Assembly (NCBI GenBank): GCA_964196195.1
Contig: CAXMSE010000090.1
Coordinates: 1 to 7,143 of the forward strand
DNA from: OFTM10 sp964196195
Lineage (GTDB): Bacteria > Actinomycetota > Acidimicrobiia > Acidimicrobiales > Aldehydirespiratoraceae
DNA length: 7,143 nucleotides
Direction: 5' to 3'
The notes under the pieces are model-generated. The model was not told where the DNA came from. It did not search any database and saw only the letters and a program-made list of their open reading frames with translations. Position numbers and translations under genes: made by a program. This document shows, in pieces, positions 1 through 5,111 of this stretch (positions are counted from its first letter, which is position 1; each line of letters opens with the position of its first letter).

Positions 1-312
1 GCCAACATCTACCCGACCGAGATCGAACGGGTACTGCTCGAACATCGAGACGTCGACGCCGCGGCCGTCGCCGGCTTGCCCGACCTGCGCCTTGGCGAGC
101 GGGTGGTGGCGATCGTCACCACACTCCATGAGTCTCTGGACGCAGCCGATTTGGCCGATCACTGCCGCGAGCGTCTCGCTCCCTACAAGGTCCCCGAGCT
201 GATACAAGTGGTCGACGAGCTACCCGTCAACCGGGCCGGCAAGCTCCAACGCAGAGCCCTCGCCGCCCTGATCAGCGAAAACCCCAACAACCGCCGCCAC
301 CTCTCTTCGTAG
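1..312 (+). CDS. Acyl-CoA synthetase (AMP-forming), C-terminal fragment
   Basis: Only the last 103 residues are visible; the reading frame is open from base 1, so the 5' end lies outside the window. This is the small mobile C-terminal domain of the ANL (acyl-CoA synthetase/luciferase) superfamily. The hinge-proximal motif NIYPTEIE is at visible residues 2-9, and the closing motif LPVNRAGKLQRRAL contains the expected catalytic lysine at visible residue 81, which takes part in acyl-adenylate formation. Family knowledge: these enzymes activate a carboxylic acid with ATP and transfer it to CoA. The substrate pocket is in the missing N-terminal domain, so fatty-acid and aromatic-acid ligases cannot be told apart. 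The gene ends 18 bp from the convergent stop of the VOC gene. The aromatic-catabolism neighbours make an aryl or aryl-acyl acid substrate possible, but that is inference. Confidence 0.9.
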   Translation, partial: ANIYPTEIERVLLEHRDVDAAAVAGLPDLRLGERVVAIVTTLHESLDAADLADHCRERLAPYKVPELIQVVDELPVNRAGKLQRRALAALISENPNNRRHLSS

Positions 313-330
313 ACCTCTCAGGAAAAGACG

Positions 331-960
331 TCAGCAGTCGTTGGGAGTGGCTTCGGGAACGCTCCAGTCGGCGGGCATGGCTGCGAAGTCGAAGAACGGA
401 GCCTCATCCTCGGCGGCCATGGCGGCCTCGATCTGGTCGTAGAAGCCCTTGCCGGTCTCGCCGGCGAAGGTGATGGCGACCTCTTCGTCTGATTCGGTGA
501 CTTCGGGGCGCTGCACGTACTCCGGGAAGGAGGCCTCCGACGCGTCGCCTTCGGCATACCCGCGGGCGAACATCTGCTTGAGAATGCCGAACCCGTCGTG
601 GCGCACGAGAGTCTCACCGCGTGGGCTACCACCCATCGACTTCATGTGCGACTGGAACTTCTCCAGGTCGTGGGTGTCGTAGGCGACATGCTGGACGGTG
701 TGGTCGCCATGCTTGTTGACGAACCGGGTGACCTGGGACAGTTGGCTGCGATCGATACCTTCGATGAGGGCCACGCCAAAGTCGCCGAAATCGATGCACC
801 AGATCTTCATGCTCGACTCGGGGTCGTCGGGCCGAACATCGTCGATGCGGTTGATGAGGGTGCCCCCCTCGACCGCGGTGTGAAACCAGGTCCACTTCTC
901 GATGGTGCCCTTCTCGCAGGCGTAGGCGATGTGATCGACCTTCTTGAGCATTGACGGCAC
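331..960 (-). CDS. Single-domain VOC dioxygenase, HPPD C-terminal-like
   Basis: The 209-residue product resembles the catalytic C-terminal half of 4-hydroxyphenylpyruvate dioxygenase (HPPD). Candidate Fe(II) ligands are His10 (in VDHIAY), His91 (in VQHVAYDTHDLEKF) and Glu147 (in FPEYVQR), matching the two His and one Glu facial triad of HPPD. The tail GKGFYDQIEAAM (about 170-181) recalls the HPPD C-terminal helix region. A complete HPPD has two VOC domains and roughly 350-400 residues, so this is about half length, with no sign of a frameshift or remnant of the other half. An in-frame ATG at 996 is possible, but a perfect AGGAGG lies 6 nt upstream of the GTG at 960, which decides the start. 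It is divergent from an Lrp/AsnC gene; such regulators are commonly found beside hpd in actinomycetes. Fold and metal site are fairly sure. The substrate is unknown: 4-hydroxyphenylpyruvate, another alpha-keto acid, or a different VOC reaction. Confidence 0.85.
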   Translation of the reverse strand: MPSMLKKVDHIAYACEKGTIEKWTWFHTAVEGGTLINRIDDVRPDDPESSMKIWCIDFGDFGVALIEGIDRSQLSQVTRFVNKHGDHTVQHVAYDTHDLEKFQSHMKSMGGSPRGETLVRHDGFGILKQMFARGYAEGDASEASFPEYVQRPEVTESDEEVAITFAGETGKGFYDQIEAAMAAEDEAPFFDFAAMPADWSVPEATPNDC

Positions 961-966
961 TTGTTT

Positions 967-972
967 CCTCCT
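967..972 (-). promoter_or_regulatory. Strong Shine-Dalgarno deciding a GTG start
   Basis: Read on the minus strand, this is AGGAGG followed by a 6-nt spacer (AAACAA) and GTG. It places the start of the VOC gene at 960 rather than at the upstream in-frame ATG (996) or the downstream ATG (951), which would be 15 nt from the motif. Confidence 0.85.
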
Positions 973-1006
973 GAGCCAAGTTGAAGCGTCACTCAATCAG
1001 TTTCGT

Positions 1007-1027
1007 CAGTGTTGGACAACTACACTG
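1007..1027. promoter_or_regulatory. Inverted repeat in divergent promoter region, candidate Lrp/AsnC operator
   Basis: The 146-bp gap between the divergent VOC and Lrp/AsnC genes (961-1106) is visibly more AT-rich than the flanking genes. It contains the arms CAGTGT (1007-1012) and ACACTG (1022-1027), a perfect 6-bp inverted repeat with a 9-nt spacer. A smaller inverted repeat, GTTG-GA-CAAC, is nested at 1011-1020. TTGGAC (1012-1017) inside the repeat could serve as a -35 element toward the Lrp gene, with a weak -10 near 1036-1043; this is tentative. The position suits control of both divergent genes by the adjacent regulator. No binding consensus for this protein is known to me, so the assignment is inference. 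Confidence 0.45.
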
Positions 1028-1106
1028 TACGAATCGCTTATCTCGCAGTAGGTATTACAGCATTTCGCTCGCTTTGCCTGCCCCCAGTAGCTTTGGAGCA
1101 ATCAGA

Positions 1107-1586
1107 ATGATCGACGGCCCGGATACTCTCGACTTGCGCCTGATCGCGGCGCTACGTCGATCACCTCGCGGATCGGTGTCGGATCTCGCTCGCACCCTGG
1201 GAGTCGCCCGGGGAACGGTTCAACTACGCATGGACCGCCTGAGCGCCAACGGGGTCGTTACCGGATTCGGCCCAGACATCGACCCTGGCGCCGCCGGATA
1301 CGACGTTCAGGCCTTCACCACCTTCGCCATCTCCCAGGGTGCCCACGACCGCACTGTCGATCACCTGGCGTCGATCCCCGAGATCATCGAAGTCCATACA
1401 GTCACCGGGGGCGGGGATCTCTTGGCGCGGATCGTGGCCCGCAACAACGACCACCTCCACGAAGTGCTCCAGACGATCGCATCCTTCCCAGAGGTCACCC
1501 GCACCGAAACCCACCTCGCTCTCGCCACGCCGGTCCAACGTTCCATCGCCGATCTGATCGTCGAGAGGGTCTCCGAGACCGCCTGA
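1107..1586 (+). CDS. Lrp/AsnC family transcriptional regulator
   Basis: The 159-residue product has the usual length and architecture of feast/famine regulators. A winged helix-turn-helix lies at about residues 8-55, with SVSDLARTLGVARGTVQLRMDRL as the helix-turn-helix core. A ligand-binding RAM domain follows at about 65-145, including GGGDLLARIVARNNDHLHEVL, which corresponds to the GxxD-containing effector region. The frame is open further upstream to 981, but the ATG at 1107 was chosen: GGAG lies 8 nt before it, the protein then starts directly at the first helix, and longer versions add a non-conserved tail that would cover the promoter region. Family members usually sense an amino acid or related small molecule and work as dimers to octamers. 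Its divergent placement beside an HPPD-like gene suggests it senses an aromatic amino acid or its keto acid and controls that gene; this is inference. Confidence 0.92.
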   Translation: MIDGPDTLDLRLIAALRRSPRGSVSDLARTLGVARGTVQLRMDRLSANGVVTGFGPDIDPGAAGYDVQAFTTFAISQGAHDRTVDHLASIPEIIEVHTVTGGGDLLARIVARNNDHLHEVLQTIASFPEVTRTETHLALATPVQRSIADLIVERVSETA

Positions 1587-1623
1587 TCACGGGCGGGCTG
1601 CGACCCAGGTATCGAGCGGGGGG

Positions 1624-1629
1624 TAAGGT
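1624..1629 (+). promoter_or_regulatory. Candidate -10 box for a leaderless transcript (dienelactone hydrolase gene)
   Basis: TAAGGT fits the actinobacterial TAnnnT -10 pattern and ends 7 nt before the ATG at 1637, so transcription would be expected to begin at or near the A of the start codon. No clear -35 is visible. The same AAGG could instead be read as a weak Shine-Dalgarno with an 8-nt spacer, so this is not proven. Confidence 0.45.
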
Positions 1630-1636
1630 CCCCAAC

Positions 1637-2323
1637 ATGGGCAACATGGTGAATTTCGACAGAGAAGACGGACCCCGCGGGCACCTGGCCATTCCGGCCG
1701 GCGGCTCGGGGCCGGGGGTGATCGTCATCCAGGAGTGGTGGGGGCTGAACCCCCAGACGAAGGGCGTGGCCGACATGCTCTCCGCCCATGGGATCGTCGC
1801 CTTGGCACCCGACCTCTACCACGGTGAGCTCGCCGGCCACGACGAGATGGACAAGGCAGGTGAGCTCATGACCTCGCTCCCCGCCGATCGGGCTGCCGCC
1901 GATATGAGTTCGGCGGTCGACTTCCTCCTCGGTCACGAAGCGGTTAGCAGCGACGGGATCGGTGTGGTCGGCTTCTGCATGGGGGGCATGCTCACCCTGA
2001 TACTCGCCGCGCTGCGAGGTGATGCCGTGAAGGTCGCAGTGCCGTTCTATGGCTACCCGCCGGCAGGTTCCGAACCGGATTGGGACGGCCTCACCGCAGT
2101 GGTGAGGGGTCATTTCGCGGAATCCGACGATCATTTCCCGGCCGACGCGGCCCGCGACCTCGAGTCGCGGCTCCAGGACATGGGTAAGGACATCGAGATC
2201 ACCTTCCACAGCGCGTCCCACGCCTGGATGAACGAGACCGACCCCTTCGGCATCTACGACCCTGAACTTGCTGCGAGGCTCTGGCCTCAGGTGCTCGGTC
2301 TTCTCCAAGACGAGCTCTCCTGA
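1637..2323 (+). CDS. Dienelactone hydrolase family protein
   Basis: A 228-residue alpha/beta hydrolase of the length typical for dienelactone hydrolase (carboxymethylenebutenolidase). The catalytic triad is visible: Cys114 in the nucleophile elbow GFCMGG, Asp164 in HFAESD, and His195 in SASHAWMNE. Glu33 in IQEWWGL matches the conserved glutamate that interacts with the nucleophilic Cys in the family. Known members open dienelactone to maleylacetate in chlorocatechol and related pathways, but the family is broad and many members have other esters or lactones as substrates. The start at 1637 is supported by the -10-like box 7 nt upstream; a second ATG at 1646 is an alternative. The gene follows the Lrp gene by 50 bp, probably with its own promoter. 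The adjacent ring-cleavage dioxygenase suggests aromatic catabolism, yet HpaD-type products are not normally processed by this enzyme, so its substrate is open. Confidence 0.9.
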   Translation: MGNMVNFDREDGPRGHLAIPAGGSGPGVIVIQEWWGLNPQTKGVADMLSAHGIVALAPDLYHGELAGHDEMDKAGELMTSLPADRAAADMSSAVDFLLGHEAVSSDGIGVVGFCMGGMLTLILAALRGDAVKVAVPFYGYPPAGSEPDWDGLTAVVRGHFAESDDHFPADAARDLESRLQDMGKDIEITFHSASHAWMNETDPFGIYDPELAARLWPQVLGLLQDELS

Positions 2324-2733
2324 TCTCGCCCCTGCGGTTCGACAGGCCGACTCGTGGGCTCGTCGTCGTGCTCCTGGCCGCCGGTATGGGCGCCTGTGGC
2401 GGTGGTCCCGACCCGTCCCCAGAGTCTCAACCCTTTCCTGACGTCGTGGCGGCGACAGTCTCTGTCGATGCAGACGACACCTTCACATTCGCGGTCACCA
2501 TCAGCTCTCCCTACGACACCCCTGAGCGATACGCCGACGGGTGGAGACTCGTCGGGTCGGATGGCACCGTCTACGGGGTCCGGTTGCTGACCCACCCCCA
2601 TGGCGACGAGCAGCCATTCACCCGTTCATTGAGCGGCATCGAAATTCCCGACGATGTCTCCACCGTGATCGTGGAGGGCCGTGACCTCCTCAACGGATGG
2701 GGCGGCACCAGCCTCGAGACCACTGTCGGCTAG
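2320..2733 (+). CDS. Putative small lipoprotein, conserved hypothetical; start uncertain
   Basis: The mature part of about 115 residues is predicted to be a small beta-rich secreted domain, with a conserved-looking stretch around SSPYDTPERYADGWRL and EQPFTRSLSGIEIP. I do not recognise a named family or function. The first standard start in frame is the GTG at 2368, which gives only MLLAAGMGAC, too short for a signal peptide. Reading upstream, the frame encodes LRFDRPTRG followed by a hydrophobic run LVVVLLAAGMGAC and GGG: a good lipoprotein signal (positive n-region, h-region, lipobox MGAC). That implies translation begins earlier. The frame is open back to a TGA at 2263 and contains no ATG, GTG or TTG before 2368. 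The reported start is the CTG at 2320, which overlaps the stop of the hydrolase gene as CTGA; CTG at 2332 is another candidate. Translational coupling to the preceding gene is likely. The protein would be anchored outside the membrane. Confidence 0.7.
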   Translation: MISPLRFDRPTRGLVVVLLAAGMGACGGGPDPSPESQPFPDVVAATVSVDADDTFTFAVTISSPYDTPERYADGWRLVGSDGTVYGVRLLTHPHGDEQPFTRSLSGIEIPDDVSTVIVEGRDLLNGWGGTSLETTVG

Positions 2734-2739
2734 TCCGCA

Positions 2740-2756
2740 GGGCCGATGACCGGCCC
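2740..2756 (+). terminator. Possible GC-rich hairpin after the lipoprotein gene
   Basis: GGGCCG-ATGAC-CGGCCC forms a 6-bp all-GC stem with a 5-nt loop, 6 nt after the stop codon at 2731-2733. There is no T-tract, so it would be a non-canonical terminator of the kind proposed for actinobacteria, or an mRNA stabilising hairpin. Confidence 0.35.
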
Positions 2757-2773
2757 CGGGACGGTCGATCGCC

Positions 2774-2779
2774 TAGAGT
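2774..2779 (+). promoter_or_regulatory. Weak candidate -10 box upstream of hpaD
   Basis: TAGAGT fits TAnnnT and would place a transcription start near 2786, just before the 18-bp palindrome and about 93 nt upstream of the hpaD ATG. No recognisable -35 is present at the right spacing. Confidence 0.25.
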
Positions 2780-2790
2780 GCCAACTCCGG

Positions 2791-2808
2791 GACCTAGGGC
2801 CCTAGGTC
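2791..2808. promoter_or_regulatory. Perfect 18-bp palindrome, candidate operator for hpaD
   Basis: GACCTAGGGCCCTAGGTC is its own reverse complement, centred between 2799 and 2800, and holds two CTAG cores. It lies 70 bp upstream of the hpaD ATG, in a gap where no gene can be supported. A spacer-free palindrome of this length suits a homodimeric repressor, as seen with MarR- or TetR-type regulators of aromatic pathways. No such regulator is encoded in the window, so the binding protein is unknown. Confidence 0.55.
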
Positions 2809-2827
2809 TCCCAATCCAGATCGGGCA

Positions 2828-2857
2828 CTGTCGATTCTGTCGACCGGGCGTGCCCGG
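2828..2857. repeat. Short repeats between the palindrome and hpaD
   Basis: CTGTCGA occurs twice as a direct repeat (2828-2834 and 2837-2843), and the same bases also form GTCGA-TTCTG-TCGAC as an inverted repeat (2830-2844). It abuts CCGGGC-GT-GCCCGG (2844-2857), another symmetric element. They may be additional regulator sites or 5' untranslated mRNA structure; each is short enough to arise by chance in GC-rich DNA. Confidence 0.3.
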
Positions 2858-2878
2858 CGTCCTCGTCAAGGTGGCCTG

Positions 2879-3739
2879 ATGGGTGAGATCGTTATTGCAG
2901 CGAAGGTGACACACGTCCCCTCGATGTTCATCTCCGAGCAGGCCGGTCCTCACCACGGTTGCCGCGATGCGGCAATCGCAGGCCACCACGAGATCGCCAG
3001 GCGGGCCCGGTCAGCGGGCGCCACCGCCTTCGTCGTGTTCGACACCCACTGGCTTGTCAACTCCGGCTACCACATCAACGCCAACCCTCGTCATGTGGGC
3101 ACCTACACCAGCAATGAGTTCCCCCATTTCATCCAGGAACTCCCCTACGACTACGAGGGCGTCACCGACCTCGGTCACGCGATCGCCGATCTTGCCACCT
3201 CACGCGGGGTGAGGACGCGGGCCCACGACGCAGTGCCGTCGCTCGGCCTGGAGTACGGAACCCTCGTTCCCATGCGCTACATGAACTCCGATCCCTACGC
3301 TGCCCTCCCCGTGCTGTCGATCGCGGGGTGGATGCAGCACTCCTCCTTCGAGGAGTCACGCTGCGTCGGCTCTGCGGTTCGCGACGCGATCCTCGAGAGT
3401 GAGCATCGTGTGGCCCTGCTCGCATCTGGCTCGCTCTCACACCGTATCTGGCCCAACGACGAGGTCGAACACGGCATGTTCAACATCAGCCGCCCGTTCA
3501 ACGAGCACGTCGACAAGCTCGTGCTCAACCTCTGGAAGGAGGGCAGGGTCGAGGAGTTCCTGGCAATGCTGCCCGACTACGCCGAGCACTGCTCGGGTGA
3601 AGCTCACATGCACGACACCGCCTTGCTTTTCGGGGCGCTCGGTTGGGATGAGTATCATGGTGCGGGCGAGATAGTCACCGACTGGTTCCCGTCGTCGGGT
3701 ACCGGACAATGCAACGTCGTTTTCCCGGTGGCCAGCTGA
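2879..3739 (+). CDS. hpaD: Homoprotocatechuate (3,4-dihydroxyphenylacetate) 2,3-dioxygenase, class III extradiol
   Basis: The 286-residue product closely resembles the LigB-type homoprotocatechuate 2,3-dioxygenase of the E. coli hpa pathway (about 283 residues) along its whole length. Matching blocks include AAKVTHVPSM, VVFDTHWLVNSGYHIN, LEYGTLVPMRYMN, LASGSLSHR and the end SSGTGQCNVVFP. The expected Fe(II) ligands are His12, His57 and Glu241, and His188 in SLSHR is the probable acid-base residue, by comparison with LigB. The reaction known for the family is meta cleavage of 3,4-dihydroxyphenylacetate by O2 to 5-carboxymethyl-2-hydroxymuconate semialdehyde in the cytoplasm. AAGGTGG lies just upstream of the ATG, with AAGG 7 nt away, fixing the start. 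The P450 gene starts 17 nt downstream, so the two are probably one transcript. The later hpa pathway genes (hpaE, hpaF, hpaG, hpaH) are not in the window, so a related catechol substrate remains possible. Confidence 0.9.
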   Translation: MGEIVIAAKVTHVPSMFISEQAGPHHGCRDAAIAGHHEIARRARSAGATAFVVFDTHWLVNSGYHINANPRHVGTYTSNEFPHFIQELPYDYEGVTDLGHAIADLATSRGVRTRAHDAVPSLGLEYGTLVPMRYMNSDPYAALPVLSIAGWMQHSSFEESRCVGSAVRDAILESEHRVALLASGSLSHRIWPNDEVEHGMFNISRPFNEHVDKLVLNLWKEGRVEEFLAMLPDYAEHCSGEAHMHDTALLFGALGWDEYHGAGEIVTDWFPSSGTGQCNVVFPVAS

Positions 3740-3756
3740 ACCAGATGGGCCAGAAC

Positions 3757-5043
3757 ATGACCGAGACGGATTACCACAACATCCGCACCACGGCGCTCGC
3801 GCCACCGACTGGATGCCCGTTCGACCCCTCGTTCACGCCACTTTCCGGCGACTATGTGGCCGATCCCTACCCGATCCTCGAACATCTTCGCGAGGAGAGG
3901 CCCGTCGTTTACGCGGAACCACTCGGGTTTGTGGTGGTCACTCGGATGGCCGACGTAGCGGAAGTGTTCCTGAATCCGGAGGTCTACTCCTCGGCCAACG
4001 TGCAAGACCCCGTATTTCCCGTCTGCGAGGAAGCGGCCGCGATCCTTCGCGCCGACGACTTCAATCCGGTGGCGGTGATGTCAAACCGTCAGGAACCCGA
4101 TCACGGCCGCATCCGCCAGTACACCAAGAAGGGCTTCTCCAACCGCCGCACCCGCACCCTGGAGCCCTACATACGACGCCGCACCAGCGAACTCATCGAC
4201 GACATGCTTGCCGGTGAGCGGCCCACGGACTTCATATCCGCACTCGCTTATCCACTGCCGGGCGAAGTGGTGTTTCGGTTCATGGGCTTTCCCGAGACCG
4301 ACGACCAACAACTCAAGGACTGGTGCGCCAACCGGCTCGCATTCTCCTGGGGCCAACCCACCCCGGCCGAGCAGGTGGAGATCGCCGAGAACATGCTCGC
4401 CTACTGGCGCTATGTGAGGGAGTTCACCGCGGCCAAACGCCAGACACCGGCCGACGACTTCGCATCTGAGCTACTCGCCGACCACGATGCCAACCCCGAC
4501 GATCTCTCCTACCGGGAGGTCGAATCGATTCTCTACGGGCTCTCCTTCGCCGGCCACGAACCCGTCACGCTCCTGCTCGGAAACACCTTGCTCACCCTTC
4601 TCTCGCGGCGCGAAGAATGGGCAGAACTCTGCTCCAATCCCCAACTCCTGGCGGGAGCAATCGACGAGGTCATTCGCTGGAACTCGCCCCAGATCGGCTG
4701 GCGACGAATCACCACCCGCGACACCACACTCGGCGATGTCTCGATCCCGAAGGGCACCCAGGTATTCCTGAGTCTCGGCGCCGCGAACAGAGACCCCCGT
4801 GAGTTCCCCGAGGCCGACACATTCGACCTTCACCGCGCCGACGCCCGCAACAACATCTCCTTCGGCAAGGGCAACCACTATTGCCTAGGGGCGAAGTTCG
4901 CACGATTCGAAGCCCGGATCGTGTTGGAGGTACTGGCTGAGCGCATCCCCTCGATCGCGCTTGTGGATGGCCAGGCGACCGACCCCTTCCCCAATATCAG
5001 CTTTCGGGGTCCCAGCTCCCTCATGGTCACCTGGGATCAATGA
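3757..5043 (+). CDS. Cytochrome P450 with atypical I-helix
   Basis: A soluble bacterial class I-type P450 of 428 residues from the ATG at 3757. The heme-binding loop FGKGNHYCLG is at 369-378, with Cys376 as thiolate ligand. The K-helix ExxR is Glu304-Arg307 (DEVIRW), and the C-helix region is around HGRIRQY (116-122). The I-helix reads AGHEPVT (265-271): the acidic Glu268 is kept, but the usual proton-relay threonine is Pro269. Such enzymes may rely on another residue or on the substrate for proton delivery. The aromatic O-demethylase GcoA also has an atypical I-helix (QEPGH) and a similar end (FRGPTSLHVTW against FRGPSSLMVTW here); this comparison is from memory. Starts at 3745 and 3709 are also in frame; none has a strong ribosome site. 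No ferredoxin or reductase gene is next to it. Tight linkage to hpaD suggests it makes the catechol that HpaD cleaves, by hydroxylation or demethylation; that is inference. Confidence 0.92.
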   Translation: MTETDYHNIRTTALAPPTGCPFDPSFTPLSGDYVADPYPILEHLREERPVVYAEPLGFVVVTRMADVAEVFLNPEVYSSANVQDPVFPVCEEAAAILRADDFNPVAVMSNRQEPDHGRIRQYTKKGFSNRRTRTLEPYIRRRTSELIDDMLAGERPTDFISALAYPLPGEVVFRFMGFPETDDQQLKDWCANRLAFSWGQPTPAEQVEIAENMLAYWRYVREFTAAKRQTPADDFASELLADHDANPDDLSYREVESILYGLSFAGHEPVTLLLGNTLLTLLSRREEWAELCSNPQLLAGAIDEVIRWNSPQIGWRRITTRDTTLGDVSIPKGTQVFLSLGAANRDPREFPEADTFDLHRADARNNISFGKGNHYCLGAKFARFEARIVLEVLAERIPSIALVDGQATDPFPNISFRGPSSLMVTWDQ

Positions 5044-5071
5044 GCCGCCAAGGCCTCTGAGTGGCCACAAG

Positions 5072-5095
5072 ACGCATCGACCTTCGTCGATGTGT
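5072..5095. promoter_or_regulatory. Inverted repeat over the arsR -35 region, candidate ArsR operator
   Basis: ACGCATCGAC (5072-5081) and GTCGATGTGT (5086-5095) are inverted copies separated by CTTC, with one mismatch; the inner 7 bp, CATCGAC/GTCGATG, are perfect. The element covers the expected -35 position (about 5077-5082) of the TAGGCT -10 box, which is where an autorepressing ArsR would block polymerase. As RNA it could also fold into a hairpin after the P450 stop at 5043, but no T-tract follows directly. Confidence 0.6.
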
Positions 5096-5099
5096 TTGG

Positions 5100-5105
5100 T
5101 AGGCT
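5100..5105 (+). promoter_or_regulatory. Candidate -10 box for a leaderless arsR transcript
   Basis: TAGGCT fits TAnnnT and is separated from the ATG at 5112 by 6 nt, so transcription would start at the start codon. No Shine-Dalgarno precedes the ATG, which agrees with a leaderless mRNA. Confidence 0.55.
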
Positions 5106-5111
5106 GGCACC

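Noticed and set aside
318..632. Minus-strand frame of 104 codons beside the VOC gene
   Set aside because: It is a frame-shifted shadow of the VOC gene, rich in Arg, Ser and Pro, with no motif.
981..1106. N-terminal extension of the Lrp/AsnC frame from ATG 981
   Set aside because: The extra 42 residues resemble no regulator sequence and would cover the divergent promoter; ATG 1107 has GGAG at 8 nt.
961..1106. tRNA or riboswitch in the divergent gap
   Set aside because: No cloverleaf or conserved riboswitch core could be found; the only structure seen is the inverted repeat at 1007-1027.
1361..2308. Minus-strand open frame of 315 codons
   Set aside because: It runs antisense across the Lrp/AsnC and dienelactone hydrolase genes, both with clear family motifs, and its own translation shows no recognisable domain. 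Long antisense frames are expected in GC-rich coding DNA.
4471..4878. Minus-strand frame of 135 codons
   Set aside because: It is antisense to the P450 K-helix and heme-binding region, which are plainly coding on the plus strand.
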